48,950 nt of DNA from assembly GCF_001187915.1 (NCBI RefSeq), contig NZ_LGIU01000003.1, positions 1 to 48,950 on the forward strand, given 5' to 3'. This DNA is from Arthrobacter sp. RIT-PI-e (lineage in GTDB: Bacteria; Actinomycetota; Actinomycetes; Actinomycetales; Micrococcaceae). Position 1 is the stretch's first letter. The number at the start of each line of letters is the position of its first letter. The position numbers and the translations under genes were made by a program. The notes beneath the pieces were generated by a model. The model had not been told where the DNA came from and ran no database searches. It saw only the letters and a program-made list of their open reading frames with translations. Below are positions 16,195 to 25,530 of this stretch, in pieces.

Positions 16195-16592
16195 TCCGCT
16201 GCGGAGTCGGAGGACGCCGCGCCCTGCGGTGCTTCCGCGAGCTGCAGATCGACGGCCGGGCAGTCCTTCCAGAGCCGATCGAGGGCGTAGAACACGCGGT
16301 CCTCCTCGTGCTGGACGTGTACCACGACGTTCGCGTAGTCGAGCAGGACCCAGCGGCCCTCGCTGCGGCCCTCGCGACGGACCGGCTTGAGGTCCTGCTT
16401 CGAGAGTTCCTCCTCGATGCCGTCGACGATCGCGTTCACCTGCCGCTCGCTCGGTGCCGAGGCGATCAGGAAGACGTCGGTGATGGCCAGGCGGTCACTG
16501 ACGTCGATGGCGATGATGTCCTGCGCGATCTTGTCCGCAGCCGCATGTGCGGCCGTCCGGGCGATCTCGATGGATTGTTCGGTGGCGCTCAC
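16191..16592 (-). CDS. rsfS: Ribosome silencing factor RsfS (RsfA/Iojap family)
   Basis: Protein of 133 aa that binds ribosomal protein L14 on the 50S subunit and blocks subunit joining when nutrients are scarce. The family core is clear: AHAAADKIAQDIIAIDVSDR, ITDVFLIASAPSERQVNAIVDGIEE, and GRWVLLDYANVVVHVQHEEDRVFYALDRLW. There is a short acidic Ala/Ser tail. It sits in the common nadD-rsfS-phosphatase order and overlaps the phosphatase gene by 4 bp. Confidence 0.95.
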   Translation of the reverse strand: MSATEQSIEIARTAAHAAADKIAQDIIAIDVSDRLAITDVFLIASAPSERQVNAIVDGIEEELSKQDLKPVRREGRSEGRWVLLDYANVVVHVQHEEDRVFYALDRLWKDCPAVDLQLAEAPQGAASSDSAAE

Positions 16593-16619
16593 TGATCTCC
16601 TTGTGTGTGGACAGCTTCC

Positions 16620-17537
16620 CTACCCGTTGAGGGAGCTGACGATCATCATTATCCCGGTAGCGAGCGCAGCCGCGCCCACCCCGAAGACCGAGTACTGCAG
16701 ATACCGCATCCGGCGGAGCCGCCGCTGGCCCGCCGTCATCGCATCCAGGGGGTCGAGCCCGAACGCGCTCCTGGCGCCCACCGGTCCCGATGCCGGGGCG
16801 ATCGCGCCGGGCAGTGCCGCACCCGGGATCACCACGGGGATGAGGGACGTGGAGGCCTGCAGGACCACCTGGTTGCTCCCGGCGACGTGCAGCACCTGGA
16901 GCGGGGCGAGGAAGGACAGGTTGGAGGGCACCGTGGGATCCTGGGGCGCGGGCAGGGCCAGGACGGGCCGATCCGCCTGCTCCTGCGCCTGCCGGGCCCG
17001 GGCGTTCAGCGCCGCCGCCCGCTGGGCGAGCACCCGCTGGCGCTCGAGCAGCACGGGGTCGACGGCGAAGGGGTCGTCCGAGCCCTGCGCCATGACCTCG
17101 TCGACGTGCTCCCGGGTCGCGGAGGCGAGCGCGTTGCGTTCGGCCAGGGCCTCCTCGACCGTCATGCCGCCGTCCGGACCATGGTGACCCGTGGTGCTCG
17201 GTCCGGCCGGTGGCATGCGCGCCGGGACCGTCCCGGTTCCCTGCAGCGCCGCCATGCTCGCGGTGTACTGGAGTCGGCGGTCCCGCCGTCCGCCGGGCAA
17301 CGGCTCCTTCAGGTCCCGCGCCGGCTGGTCGGTCTCGGGGGCCACAGCCCTGCCGTCCACCTGCTGCAGGCGTAGTTGGCGCCTCGTGGGCAGTTCGGTG
17401 CGCGGAGCGTCGGGGGTCCAGCCCGTACTACCGTCGGCGGCCGCGCCGTCGTCCTCCTCGTGGACCGCGCGGGCCTCCGGATCCGTCGCCGGACCGGGCG
17501 CGGCGGGACGCGCCGCGCCTCTCCACGTCCTCCTCAT
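16620..17537 (-). CDS. Hypothetical protein with C-terminal membrane helix
   Basis: Protein of 305 aa, family not recognised. The first 130 residues are polar and low-complexity. A helical segment around 135-190 has coiled-coil character (EALAERNALASATREHVDE, LLERQRVLAQRAAALNARARQAQEQ). A moderately hydrophobic Pro/Ala region follows, and one transmembrane helix ends the protein (about 278-300). It is therefore a tail-anchored or single-span membrane protein with a long cytoplasmic part. The ATG at 17537 starts 1 bp after the nadD stop, so it is cotranscribed with nadD and rsfS. Confidence 0.75.
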   Translation of the reverse strand: MRRTWRGAARPAAPGPATDPEARAVHEEDDGAAADGSTGWTPDAPRTELPTRRQLRLQQVDGRAVAPETDQPARDLKEPLPGGRRDRRLQYTASMAALQGTGTVPARMPPAGPSTTGHHGPDGGMTVEEALAERNALASATREHVDEVMAQGSDDPFAVDPVLLERQRVLAQRAAALNARARQAQEQADRPVLALPAPQDPTVPSNLSFLAPLQVLHVAGSNQVVLQASTSLIPVVIPGAALPGAIAPASGPVGARSAFGLDPLDAMTAGQRRLRRMRYLQYSVFGVGAAALATGIMMIVSSLNG

Positions 17538-17538
17538 G

Positions 17539-18279
17539 TCACCACCCGGTCGGTCCCACGGGGCTCGGGACGTGCCCGTGCTCCCGCTCCGGCAGGAGGA
17601 CGTCCCCACCGCTGCTCGAGGACGCCCCCTCCTGGCTGCGCCGGTCCCGGTAGAGCCGGTACTTGGCGATGTACTGCACCACGCCGTCCGGTACGAGGTA
17701 CCAGACGGGTTTGTCGTCGCCCACCCTGCGCCTGCAGTCGGTGCTGGAGATCGCCATGGCCGGCACCTCCAGCAGGCTCACGTCGCGCCCGCCGCCGGTC
17801 AGCTCGTGACCGGGCCGGGTCACGCCGATGAAGTGCGCGAGCGACCACAGTTCCTCCGCGTTCTTCCAGGTGAGGATCTGCGACATGGCGTCGGCACCCG
17901 TGATGAAGAACAGCTCGGCGTCCGGCCGCTGGGACTTGAGGTCACGCAGGGTGTCGATCGTGAACGTGGGCCCGGGACGGTCGATGTCCACCCGGCTGAC
18001 GGTGAAGCTGGGGTTCGATGCCGTGGCGACGACGGTCATCAGGTAGCGGTGCTCCGCGGCGGTGACGTCCTTGTCCGCCTTCTGCCACGGCTGGCCGGTG
18101 GGCACGAAGACCACCTCGTCCAGGTCGAAGACGGAGGCCACCTCGCTCGCCGCGACCAGGTGTCCGTGGTGGATCGGGTCGAACGTCCCGCCCATGACGC
18201 CCAGGCGCCACGGGGTTCCACTGCGGCCGCCTGGCCGTGGGTCCCCCGTGGCGTCCTGTGTGCTGCTGTTCTCGGTCAC
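17539..18279 (-). CDS. nadD: Nicotinate-nucleotide adenylyltransferase NadD
   Basis: Enzyme of 246 aa that adenylates nicotinic acid mononucleotide to deamido-NAD in the de novo and Preiss-Handler routes. The nucleotidyltransferase motif [11 protein letters not shown] lies near residue 30, with [22 protein letters not shown] and the C-terminal ISSTDCRRR (ISSTxxR). About 25 polar residues precede the fold and about 30 follow it. The start appears to be GTG at 18279, with only a weak Shine-Dalgarno. It complements the pnuC-nadR salvage route found 4 kb away. Confidence 0.94.
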   Translation of the reverse strand: MTENSSTQDATGDPRPGGRSGTPWRLGVMGGTFDPIHHGHLVAASEVASVFDLDEVVFVPTGQPWQKADKDVTAAEHRYLMTVVATASNPSFTVSRVDIDRPGPTFTIDTLRDLKSQRPDAELFFITGADAMSQILTWKNAEELWSLAHFIGVTRPGHELTGGGRDVSLLEVPAMAISSTDCRRRVGDDKPVWYLVPDGVVQYIAKYRLYRDRRSQEGASSSSGGDVLLPEREHGHVPSPVGPTGW

Positions 18280-18287
18280 CGGATCTG

Positions 18288-18512
18288 CTAGTGCCGGTTC
18301 GCTTCGCCGTGGTCGTGGTTGTTGGCGTGCTGCTTGTGCGGGTCCACGTGCTCCTCGGTGGCCTCGTGACGGTTCCTGACATTGGCGAAGGAGACCGTGA
18401 CGAGGAGGAGGAGGAGCAGGATGCCCATGACCACGAGCCCGTACACGAGCGGCGGCATCGGCAGTTCGACGTGTTCGGTGGCCAGCAGCGCGCTGCCGAG
18501 GGAGTAGAGCAT
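18288..18512 (-). CDS. Small single-span membrane protein with His-rich tail
   Basis: Hypothetical protein of 74 aa. One strong transmembrane helix lies at about residues 22-42, then a cytoplasmic tail containing eight His plus Asp/Glu, ending HDHGEANRH. The ATG at 18512 follows AGAGGACCACC. It is 8 bp upstream of nadD and probably cotranscribed. The tail could bind metal, but nothing else supports that. Confidence 0.7.
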   Translation of the reverse strand: MLYSLGSALLATEHVELPMPPLVYGLVVMGILLLLLLVTVSFANVRNRHEATEEHVDPHKQHANNHDHGEANRH

Positions 18513-18539
18513 GGTGGTCCTCTGTCGGTTCAGGAGTCG

Positions 18540-18558
18540 CCGGGCAGCTGCTGCCCGG
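18540..18558 (-). terminator. Possible terminator after proA
   Basis: An 8-bp perfect stem (18540-18547 with 18551-18558) and a 3-nt loop lie about 60 bp beyond the proA stop. The T-rich flank is on the plus-strand side, so the assignment is weak. Confidence 0.35.
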
Positions 18559-18618
18559 TTCTGTCTTGTCCCTCCCATGGTAGCCGCAATGGGAAACGGG
18601 GCCGCCCAGTGCGCGGGG

Positions 18619-19989
18619 TCAGGAACGCACCTGACCCTCGCCCTGCACGATCCACTGCGTGGTGGTGAGCTCGGCCAGTCCCATGGGCCCCCGTGCGTGC
18701 ATCTTCTGGGTGGAGATGCCCACCTCGGCCCCGAGACCCAGCTCACCGCCGTCGACGAAACGGGTGGAGGCGTTGACCAGCACCGCCGCCGAGTCGACCC
18801 CGGCGACGAACTCCTCCGAGGAGGCGAGGCTGTCGGTGATGATCGCCTCGCTGTGTCCGGTGCTCCAGCGCCGGATGTGCCGCAGCGCCTCCCCCACGGA
18901 GTCGACCGTGCGGACGGCGAGGTCGAGCTGCATGTACTCCCGGCCCCAGTCGTCCTCCGTGGCCGGGACGGCCGGGACGACGCCGTCCTCCTCTCGCAGG
19001 AGTGCGGCCGAGCGCTCGTCGACGTGCAGGGTGACCCCCGCCCGCCGCAGGGCCGCGAGCACCCCGGGAGCCGCTGCGGACGCGCTGTGGACCAGGAGGG
19101 TCTCCACGGTGTTGCACACACTGGGGCGCTGGGTCTTGGCGTTGAGGAGGATCCTGATCGCCATCGACTCCTCGGCACTCTCGTCCAGGAGGATGTGCAC
19201 GTTGCCCTCCCCCGTCTCGATCACGGGTACCCGGGCGTTCCGGACCACCGACTGGATGAGCTCGCGCCCGCCCCGCGGGATCAGGACGTCGACCCGGCCG
19301 CGGGCCTCCATGAGGACCTGGGCGCCGGCCCGGCCGTACTCGTCGACGGTGAGGACGGCGTCCGCCGGCAGGCCGTGGTCCTCGAGCGTGTCGCGGACGA
19401 TGCCGACGAGGGCCGCGTTGGTGGCCTGCGCCGCACTGCCCCCACGGAGGATCACGGCGTTGCCGCTCTTGAGCGCCAGGCCGGCGATGTCCACCGTCAC
19501 GTTGGGCCGCGCCTCGTAGATCGCGGCCACCACGCCGAGGGGCACGCGGACCTGCCGCATGCGCAGTCCGTTCGGCAGCGTCTCGGCCCGGACGGCGGTG
19601 CCCACGGGGTCCGGGAGTGCCGCCAGCTGCGTCAGGGCCGCGGCGAGACCGTCGATCCGCCCGGCGTCGAGGGTGAGCCGGTCCAGGAGGTACTCGGAGG
19701 ACCCGGCGGCTCGGCCGCGGTCGACGTCGGTCCTGTTGGCCGCGAGCACGACGTCCCGGCGTGCGACGAGGGCCTCCGCGACCGCCAGGAGCAGGCGGTC
19801 CTTCCGGGCGCGCGTGGCGCGGGCGAGGATCCGGGACGCCTCGCGCGAACGGTCGGCGAGGGCGTGGACGGCCGCCGTGAGTGCCTCCGGGGACGGTGCG
19901 GCATCCCGGGGAGCAGGCCCGGACGGCGACGGCGCCCCCTCGGCGGCGTCGTGGTTCCGGGTGGCGCGGACGTCCTGCAGTTCGGTCAT
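18619..19989 (-). CDS. proA: Gamma-glutamyl phosphate reductase ProA
   Basis: NADPH-dependent enzyme of 456 aa that converts glutamyl-5-phosphate to glutamate semialdehyde, the second step of proline synthesis. The aldehyde-dehydrogenase fold is visible, with the catalytic Cys in RPSVCNTVETL near residue 290, the PLGVVAAIYEARPNVT segment and LGLGAEVGISTQKMHARGPMGL near the end. The N-terminus carries about 30 extra polar, Ala/Pro-rich residues. It follows proB after 46 bp. Confidence 0.95.
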   Translation of the reverse strand: MTELQDVRATRNHDAAEGAPSPSGPAPRDAAPSPEALTAAVHALADRSREASRILARATRARKDRLLLAVAEALVARRDVVLAANRTDVDRGRAAGSSEYLLDRLTLDAGRIDGLAAALTQLAALPDPVGTAVRAETLPNGLRMRQVRVPLGVVAAIYEARPNVTVDIAGLALKSGNAVILRGGSAAQATNAALVGIVRDTLEDHGLPADAVLTVDEYGRAGAQVLMEARGRVDVLIPRGGRELIQSVVRNARVPVIETGEGNVHILLDESAEESMAIRILLNAKTQRPSVCNTVETLLVHSASAAAPGVLAALRRAGVTLHVDERSAALLREEDGVVPAVPATEDDWGREYMQLDLAVRTVDSVGEALRHIRRWSTGHSEAIITDSLASSEEFVAGVDSAAVLVNASTRFVDGGELGLGAEVGISTQKMHARGPMGLAELTTTQWIVQGEGQVRS

Positions 19990-20035
19990 GCGCCCAGTCT
20001 AGCCAGGGGCCTCCCGGACGCCCGGGGGTGTGACG

Positions 20036-21196
20036 TCATGACGCCGCGGATGCCCCCCGGAGCACCACGAGGTCGTTGACGTGGACCACCGACCGCTCGT
20101 ACTCGGCCCCCAGCTCCCCGGCCAGCTCCTGCGTGGAGCGGCCGAGCATGCGCGGGAGTTCCGCGGACCCGTAGTTGACGAGGCCGCGCGCCACCGGGGC
20201 GCCGTCCGCGGCCACCAGTGCCACGGGGTCGCCCGCCTCGAACGTGCCCTCCACGCGGAGCACCCCGGCGGGCAGCAGCGAACGCCGCTGTTCCGCCACC
20301 GCGCGCACCGCGCCGTCGTCGAGCACCAGGGTGCCGAGCACCCGGGCGAGGTGGGCCAGCCACAGGAGCCGTATGGGCTGGCGTCTGCCCGTGGCCGTGA
20401 ACCAGGTGCCCACGTCCGCACCACCCAGTGCCGCCGCGGCGTTGGCGGTGGAGGTCACCAGGGCCGGGATGCCGGAGGCGGCGGCGATCGTGGCGGCCTC
20501 CACCTTCGTGACCATGCCCCCGGTGCCCACCCCGGCCGCCCCGGTCCGCCCGATGGTGACGCCCTCGAGATCGGCGGGTGACGCGACGAGCGGGATGCGG
20601 GTGGCCCCGGCGCTCGGCGGTCCGTCGTAGAGTGCATCCACGTCGGAGAGCAGCACCAGGGCCTCCGCCTTCACGAGGTGGGCCACCAGTGCGGCGAGGC
20701 GGTCGTTGTCGCCGAAGCGGATCTCGTGGCTGGCCACGGTGTCGTTCTCGTTGACGACCGGCCCCACCCCGCAGTTCAGCAGGCGCTCCATGGCACGGTG
20801 GGCGTTGGCGTACGAGGACCGGCGGACGAGGTCGTCCGCCGTGAGCAGGACCTGGCTCACCGTCCCGCCGTGCACGGCGAAGGCCTGCGAGTACCGCGCC
20901 ATGAGCAGTCCCTGCCCCCCGCTCGCCGCGGCCTGCTGCGTGGACAGCTGTGCCGGGCGGCGGGTGAGTCCGAGCGGGGCCAGACCGGCGGCGATCGCCC
21001 CCGAGGACACGAGGATGACCTCGGTGCCGGCCGTCCGGGAGGCGGCCAGCACGTCCACGAGCCCCACGAGCGCCTCCTCGGAGATCCCGCCGGTCACCGA
21101 GGTCAGCGAGGAGGACCCCACCTTGACCACGATCCGCCGCGCCCCGGGCAGCCCGGAGCGGGTGGACGGACCGGGATCCACCGTGCCTGCCGACAT
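20036..21196 (-). CDS. proB: Glutamate 5-kinase ProB with PUA domain
   Basis: ATP-dependent kinase of 386 aa for the first step of proline synthesis. The amino-acid-kinase domain starts at IVVKVGSSSLT and includes ILVSSGAIAAGL, VNENDTVA and GTGGMVTKVEAA. A C-terminal PUA domain (about residues 290-375) is present, as in feedback-controlled bacterial enzymes. The ATG at 21196 (MSAGTVDPG) is 5 bp after the obg stop, with TAGGGACG as a modest Shine-Dalgarno; the 27 codons further upstream overlap obg and are unlikely. Confidence 0.95.
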   Translation of the reverse strand: MSAGTVDPGPSTRSGLPGARRIVVKVGSSSLTSVTGGISEEALVGLVDVLAASRTAGTEVILVSSGAIAAGLAPLGLTRRPAQLSTQQAAASGGQGLLMARYSQAFAVHGGTVSQVLLTADDLVRRSSYANAHRAMERLLNCGVGPVVNENDTVASHEIRFGDNDRLAALVAHLVKAEALVLLSDVDALYDGPPSAGATRIPLVASPADLEGVTIGRTGAAGVGTGGMVTKVEAATIAAASGIPALVTSTANAAAALGGADVGTWFTATGRRQPIRLLWLAHLARVLGTLVLDDGAVRAVAEQRRSLLPAGVLRVEGTFEAGDPVALVAADGAPVARGLVNYGSAELPRMLGRSTQELAGELGAEYERSVVHVNDLVVLRGASAAS

Positions 21197-21201
21197 CGTC
21201 C

Positions 21202-22785
21202 CTAGCCCTGGGACTCGGAGTCCGCTTCCTGCCGGGCAGGGGCGGTCCGCTTGCGGTCCTGGACGGACTCCGTCCACACCCCGGCCTTGCGGTCCGCCTC
21301 GAGCTCCGCGCGGGCGGCGGCCTTGGCGTCCTTGCGCGCCTGGTACTCCTCGCGCTTCTGCTCGCGGGTGGGACGCACGTACTCGGCCAGGCGCAGGTCC
21401 GTACCACGGGGCCCGGCGAGCAGTTCGGCCCCGCCCATCATGGTGGGCTCCCAGTCGAAGACGACGCCGTCGCCCTCACCGATCACCACGGTGTCCCCGG
21501 GTTTGGCGCCGATCCTGAACAGCTCCTCCTCCACCCCGACCTTCGCCAGGCGGTCCGCGAGGTAGCCCACGGCCTCGTCGTTGGTGAAGTCCGTCTGCTG
21601 GACCCAGCGCTCGGGCTTCTCCCCGAGCACCCGGAACAGGGGCAGGGCGTCCTTCTCCTCGTGGCGGATCCGGAACGGCGCGGCATTCACGCCGCGGGGA
21701 CGCAGCACGGGCGCCTCCACCTTCGGCGGGGTGGCGGCCACGGCGGCGCGGGCCTGCTCCACGATCTCGGCCATCGCGAACCCGAGCTGCCGGAGCCCCG
21801 CATGGCTGGAGGCGGAGACCTCGAACACGCGGTACCCGCGCTCCTCGAGGTCCGCCCGGACGAACCCGGCCATGTCCTTGCCGTCGGGCACGTCCACCTT
21901 GTTCAGTGCCACGAGCCGCGGGCGCTCGTTGAGCGGGACGACGTCGCCGTCGGGTCCCGCGAAACTCATGTCCACGGAGTACTTCTCCAGCTCGCGCTCG
22001 ATGATCGCGAGATCGTTCAGCGGGTCGCGGTCGGTCTCCAGTGCGGCGCAGTCCAGCACGTGCACCAGTGCGGCGCAGCGTTCCACGTGGCGCAGGAAGT
22101 TGTGGCCCAGGCCGCGGCCCTCGCTGGCGCCCTCGATGAGCCCGGGCACGTCCGCGATGGTGAAGCGCGTGGACCCGGCCTCGACGACCCCGAGGTTCGG
22201 CACCAGGGTGGTGAAGGGGTAGTCGGCGATCTTCGGGCGGGCGGCCGACATGGCGGCGATCAGGCTGGACTTGCCCGCGGACGGGAAGCCCACGAGGGCG
22301 ATGTCGGCGATGGACTTCAGCTCCAGGACGACGTCCCGCTCGTCCCCCGGGATGCCCAGCAGGGCGAACCCGGGCGCCTTGCGCTTCTGGGAGGACAGCG
22401 CCGCGTTGCCGAGGCCGCCCTGGCCACCGGCGGCGGCCACGAACTCGGTGCCCTCACCGACGAGGTCCGCGAGCACCTCGCCGTCCTTGGTCTTCACCAC
22501 GGTGCCGTCCGGGACGGAGAGCACGAGGGTCTCCCCGCTCTTGCCGCCCCGCCAGTCGCCCATCCCGCTGCCGCCGTTGGTGGCGTGGCGGTGGGGGGCG
22601 TGGGGGTAGTCCAGGAGCGTGGTGGTCTGGTGGTCCACCCGGAGGATGACGTCGCCGCCGTCGCCGCCGTTCCCGCCGTCCGGGCCGCCCAGGGGCTTGA
22701 ACTTCTCGCGGTGGACGGACACGCACCCGTGGCCACCGGTACCTCCGGATACGTGCAGGACGACGCGGTCAACGAAGCTCGCCAC
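21202..22785 (-). CDS. obg: Obg family GTPase CgtA
   Basis: Essential ribosome-associated GTPase of 527 aa that acts in late 50S assembly and stress response. The Gly-rich Obg domain covers residues 1-160, with [14 protein letters not shown]. The G domain follows with [50 protein letters not shown] and NKVD. An OCT domain lies at about 360-440 and a charged tail closes the protein, all usual for actinobacteria. The start is GTG at 22785 behind AAGGAGAACCTC. Downstream of rpmA and coupled closely to proB. Confidence 0.96.
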   Translation of the reverse strand: MASFVDRVVLHVSGGTGGHGCVSVHREKFKPLGGPDGGNGGDGGDVILRVDHQTTTLLDYPHAPHRHATNGGSGMGDWRGGKSGETLVLSVPDGTVVKTKDGEVLADLVGEGTEFVAAAGGQGGLGNAALSSQKRKAPGFALLGIPGDERDVVLELKSIADIALVGFPSAGKSSLIAAMSAARPKIADYPFTTLVPNLGVVEAGSTRFTIADVPGLIEGASEGRGLGHNFLRHVERCAALVHVLDCAALETDRDPLNDLAIIERELEKYSVDMSFAGPDGDVVPLNERPRLVALNKVDVPDGKDMAGFVRADLEERGYRVFEVSASSHAGLRQLGFAMAEIVEQARAAVAATPPKVEAPVLRPRGVNAAPFRIRHEEKDALPLFRVLGEKPERWVQQTDFTNDEAVGYLADRLAKVGVEEELFRIGAKPGDTVVIGEGDGVVFDWEPTMMGGAELLAGPRGTDLRLAEYVRPTREQKREEYQARKDAKAAARAELEADRKAGVWTESVQDRKRTAPARQEADSESQG

Positions 22786-22837
22786 GAGGTTCTCCTTCTA
22801 CAAGTGCTTCACTGTGCCGGATCGTACCGGCTTAACG

Positions 22838-22872
22838 AAAAGGTGGGGCGAGCCGTAGAGGCTCACCCCACC
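22838..22872 (-). terminator. Intrinsic terminator after rpmA
   Basis: A 13-bp stem with one mismatch (22842-22854 with 22860-22872) and a 5-nt loop is followed on the minus strand by TTTTCG. It lies 24 bp beyond the rpmA stop and 53 bp ahead of obg, so it may end or attenuate the rplU-rpmA transcript before obg-proB-proA. Confidence 0.8.
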
Positions 22873-22896
22873 CGAATGCCTGGTGCGTCGGCAGAA

Positions 22897-23157
22897 CTAC
22901 TCTGCAGCGGCACCGACGATGTTGACGACCTTGCGTCCACGACGTGTACCGAACTCGACGGCACCTGCCTCGAGGGCGAACAGGGTGTCGTCCCCGCCGC
23001 GGCCGACGTTGGCGCCCGGGTGGAAGTGGGTGCCACGCTGGCGGACGATGATCTCGCCGGCCTTCACGACCTGGCCGCCGAAGCGCTTCACGCCGAGGTA
23101 CTGCGCGTTCGAGTCGCGGCCGTTACGGGTGGAGCTTGCGCCCTTCTTATGTGCCAT
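22897..23157 (-). CDS. rpmA: 50S ribosomal protein L27
   Basis: Ribosomal protein of 86 aa near the peptidyl-transferase centre. Family features are [19 protein letters not shown] at the N-terminus and [22 protein letters not shown]. There is no N-terminal prepeptide of the Firmicutes type. It follows rplU after 57 bp in the standard order rplU-rpmA-obg. Confidence 0.97.
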   Translation of the reverse strand: MAHKKGASSTRNGRDSNAQYLGVKRFGGQVVKAGEIIVRQRGTHFHPGANVGRGGDDTLFALEAGAVEFGTRRGRKVVNIVGAAAE

Positions 23158-23214
23158 GGGTTATGCCTGCCTTCGCTGAAGTTGCTGCTTGACCGAAATG
23201 GTAGTCCGGGAGGA

Positions 23215-23523
23215 CTACGCGATACCTGTGATCTTGACGCGGGTCAGTTCCGAACGGTGACCCTGGCGCTTCTTGTACCCGGTCTTGTTCTTGAACTTCT
23301 GGATGACGATCTTCGGGCCACGAAGGTTCTCGACGATCTCGGCGGTGACGGAGACCTTGGCGAGGTCCTCGGCCGCGGAGGTGATCTTGGCGCCGTCCAC
23401 CAGGAGGAGGGCGGGAAGCTCGAACGTGCTTCCGGCCTGACCGGTGACGCGGTCAAGGGTAACGAGGTCTCCTACGGAAACCTTTTCTTGGCGGCCGCCT
23501 GCGCGGACAATCGCGTACACCAC
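23215..23523 (-). CDS. rplU: 50S ribosomal protein L21
   Basis: Ribosomal protein of 102 aa that binds 23S rRNA. The family pattern is complete: [36 protein letters not shown] and the end VKITGIA. The start is GTG at 23523 (GTGGTGTAC), which gives the normal N-terminus; the upstream open frame is unrelated leader. First gene of rplU-rpmA-(obg-proB-proA). Its leader contains a tandem 17-bp repeat. Confidence 0.96.
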   Translation of the reverse strand: MVYAIVRAGGRQEKVSVGDLVTLDRVTGQAGSTFELPALLLVDGAKITSAAEDLAKVSVTAEIVENLRGPKIVIQKFKNKTGYKKRQGHRSELTRVKITGIA

Positions 23524-23670
23524 TGGGGAACTCACTTCTCTCGACGATCTTGACTTCTGATGAAAAAACCTGGGTGCGCATCTGCAGCAGTCCTGGAGGT
23601 TGCCCTGCCGGCCGACTCCCGCCGCACGTCCACCGTGCTGCGACCCGGGGGCCGCGCGTACCGGACGGAC

Positions 23671-23704
23671 ATTCTGCACAGTTGCTAATCCTGCGCAGTT
23701 GCTA
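23671..23704 (-). repeat. Tandem 17-bp repeat in the rplU leader/promoter
   Basis: attctgcacagttgcta (23671-23687) is followed at once by atcctgcgcagttgcta (23688-23704); the copies differ at two positions. They lie 150-180 bp upstream of the rplU start, between it and the thiD-tenA gene. Function unknown; tandem copies at this spacing suggest a protein-binding or RNA element. Confidence 0.7.
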
Positions 23705-23746
23705 CCGGACATGCCGGGTGACAGACGAATGCACCGAGGGTCAAGG

Positions 23747-25339
23747 CTACGTCAGGACGGCGTCCTCCCGCAAATCAGGGCGTGCCGTGAGCGCGCCCTG
23801 ACGTCCGTGGATCCGGGGGGCGTCGAAGAAGTCCCGCTCGTAGCGGCTGGACCAGTGGAAGGCCTGCAGCATCGCCTCGCGCTCGGTGGCGGACGCGGTC
23901 CGGTAGGCCCGGTCCGCGAGGTCCCTCGCCCGGGCGGTGGCGGCGGCGAAGTCCGGATCGGCGTAGGGGTCGATCCACGCGGCGTAGGGGTGATCCGGGC
24001 CAGCGGGCCCGCCGCCCTCCGGCCCGGCCCCCGCCGTGGCCGCCAGGATGTGCTCCCCCACGGCCGCGTAGAGCCAGAAGCACGGCAGCACCGCTGCCAC
24101 GAGCTCCCCGTAGGAGCCCCCGGCGGCGGTGGCCCGCAGGTGGTCGCAGTAGGCCCGCGTCACCGGGCCCACCCCGACGTCGTCCTGCGTGCCACCGGTC
24201 TGCCGTGCCGACCAGGTGCGGTGCAGTTCGGCCTCCGTGCTCAGGCAGGTGGTCGCGGCGGACAACCAGAACAGCTGCTCCTCCTCCGAGCCCGCGGCGG
24301 CAGCCGCCAGGGCGAGGACGGCCGAGTACTCCCGGAGGGACAGCGCGTCCTGATGGAGGTAGTAGGCGAAGTCCGCTGCCGGTAGGGTTCCCTCCTGCAG
24401 GGCGACGACGAAGGGCAGCCCGAGGATCTCCGCCCGGATCCCGCCGGACTCACGCCAGGCGCGGTCCGTGAAGCGTTCCGGGGACGGCGGGGCGGACATC
24501 GCGTGGAAGTGGTTGACCGGCCCACTGCCCGCCCCCACCGCGAGGACCCCCGAGGTGCGCAGCGCTCCCTCGAGCCAGGACTTGGCCTCGGACACCGCGC
24601 GGGTCCAGCTACCCGTCACCGCGTACCGCGTGGCGATCGCGGACGAGAGCGAGCAGCCCGTGCCGTGCGAGTTCCGCGTGTCCACGCGCACCCCGTCGAA
24701 CACGACGACGTCGTCCGGGCCGGCGGGCGGGACGAGGGCGTCGGGGCACCGCTCCCCCGTGAGGTGCCCGCCCTTCACGAGCACCAGGGTCCCGAGCCTC
24801 GTCGCGAGGAGAGCTCCCTGCGCGAGCGCCCCCGACCACGCCCGCGCCGGAGGCGCACCGACGAGCACGGCGAGCTCCGGGATGTTGGGGGGCACCAGCG
24901 AGCATCGGCGGGCGAGGTCGAGGACCGCGTGGCGCGCCTCCTCGTCGAGCAGACGCGCCCCGCTCGTGGCCACCATGCCCGGATCCAGCACCCCCGTTCC
25001 CGGGTGCGCGGCGTCCAGCCACTCGATCACGGTCCGCGCGATCGCCGCCGAGCCGAGCATGCCGATCTTCACCGCGTCGATGCGGATGTCGCAGCCGACG
25101 GCATCGAGCTGCTGCCGGAGGAACGCCGGCGGGGGCGTGTGCACCCCGGTGACCCCGAGGGTGTTCTGGGCCGTCAGGGCCGTCACCACGGTGAGGGCGA
25201 AGCCGCCGGAGGCCGCGATGCTCTTGATGTCCGCCTGGATCCCGGCACCGCCGCTCGGGTCCGAACCGGCGATGCTGAGGATGTTGGGAACCCGTGGGAC
25301 GAGGTCCCTGTCCTGGACCGCCGGGGTACTGGTGCGCAT
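23747..25339 (-). CDS. thiD: ThiD-TenA fusion: HMP(-P) kinase and thiaminase II domain
   Basis: Protein of 530 aa with two domains. Residues about 18-280 are ThiD, which phosphorylates hydroxymethylpyrimidine and its phosphate: [36 protein letters not shown], and the anion-hole segment [16 protein letters not shown]. Residues about 300-515 are TenA (thiaminase II / aminopyrimidine salvage), with the catalytic Cys in [13 protein letters not shown] near residue 420 and the C-terminal [10 protein letters not shown] acid. The fusion would salvage pyrimidine from degraded thiamin. Its ATG directly follows a TPP riboswitch. No other thi gene is present, and the gene sits between rplU and rne. Confidence 0.94.
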   Translation of the reverse strand: MRTSTPAVQDRDLVPRVPNILSIAGSDPSGGAGIQADIKSIAASGGFALTVVTALTAQNTLGVTGVHTPPPAFLRQQLDAVGCDIRIDAVKIGMLGSAAIARTVIEWLDAAHPGTGVLDPGMVATSGARLLDEEARHAVLDLARRCSLVPPNIPELAVLVGAPPARAWSGALAQGALLATRLGTLVLVKGGHLTGERCPDALVPPAGPDDVVVFDGVRVDTRNSHGTGCSLSSAIATRYAVTGSWTRAVSEAKSWLEGALRTSGVLAVGAGSGPVNHFHAMSAPPSPERFTDRAWRESGGIRAEILGLPFVVALQEGTLPAADFAYYLHQDALSLREYSAVLALAAAAAGSEEEQLFWLSAATTCLSTEAELHRTWSARQTGGTQDDVGVGPVTRAYCDHLRATAAGGSYGELVAAVLPCFWLYAAVGEHILAATAGAGPEGGGPAGPDHPYAAWIDPYADPDFAAATARARDLADRAYRTASATEREAMLQAFHWSSRYERDFFDAPRIHGRQGALTARPDLREDAVLT

Positions 25340-25341
25340 GA

Positions 25342-25435
25342 TGACATCCCTCCGCTAGGTACCGGACGCGCGGCGTCCGCTAGATCAGGTTCGACGGGTG
25401 TGATCTCAGCCCCCGATGGAGGGCACCCCGTGTCA
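25342..25435 (-). promoter_or_regulatory. TPP riboswitch (THI element)
   Basis: Read on the minus strand, the conserved segments occur in order: ACGGGGTGCCC, GGGGGCTGAGATCACACCCG, GAACCTGATC, a variable P3-like hairpin, and GCGGAGGG. A closing stem TGACA/TGTCA pairs 25431-25435 with 25342-25346. The GGAGGG at the 3' side is also the Shine-Dalgarno for the thiD-tenA start at 25339. Ligand binding would therefore hide the ribosome site directly (translational control). Confidence 0.92.
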
Positions 25436-25476
25436 CGGGCCAGCCTACCGCAGTACCGCGGGGTCCCGGTGGGACG

Positions 25477-25512
25477 GGGAAGGGCCGGGGTCGCACGACC
25501 CCGGCCCTTCCC
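25477..25512 (-). terminator. Terminator after rne
   Basis: A perfect 16-bp stem (25477-25492 with 25497-25512) with a 4-nt loop begins 19 bp beyond the rne stop. It is GC-rich without a U run. Confidence 0.75.
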
Positions 25513-25530
25513 TCACCCGCAGGCGTGCAC

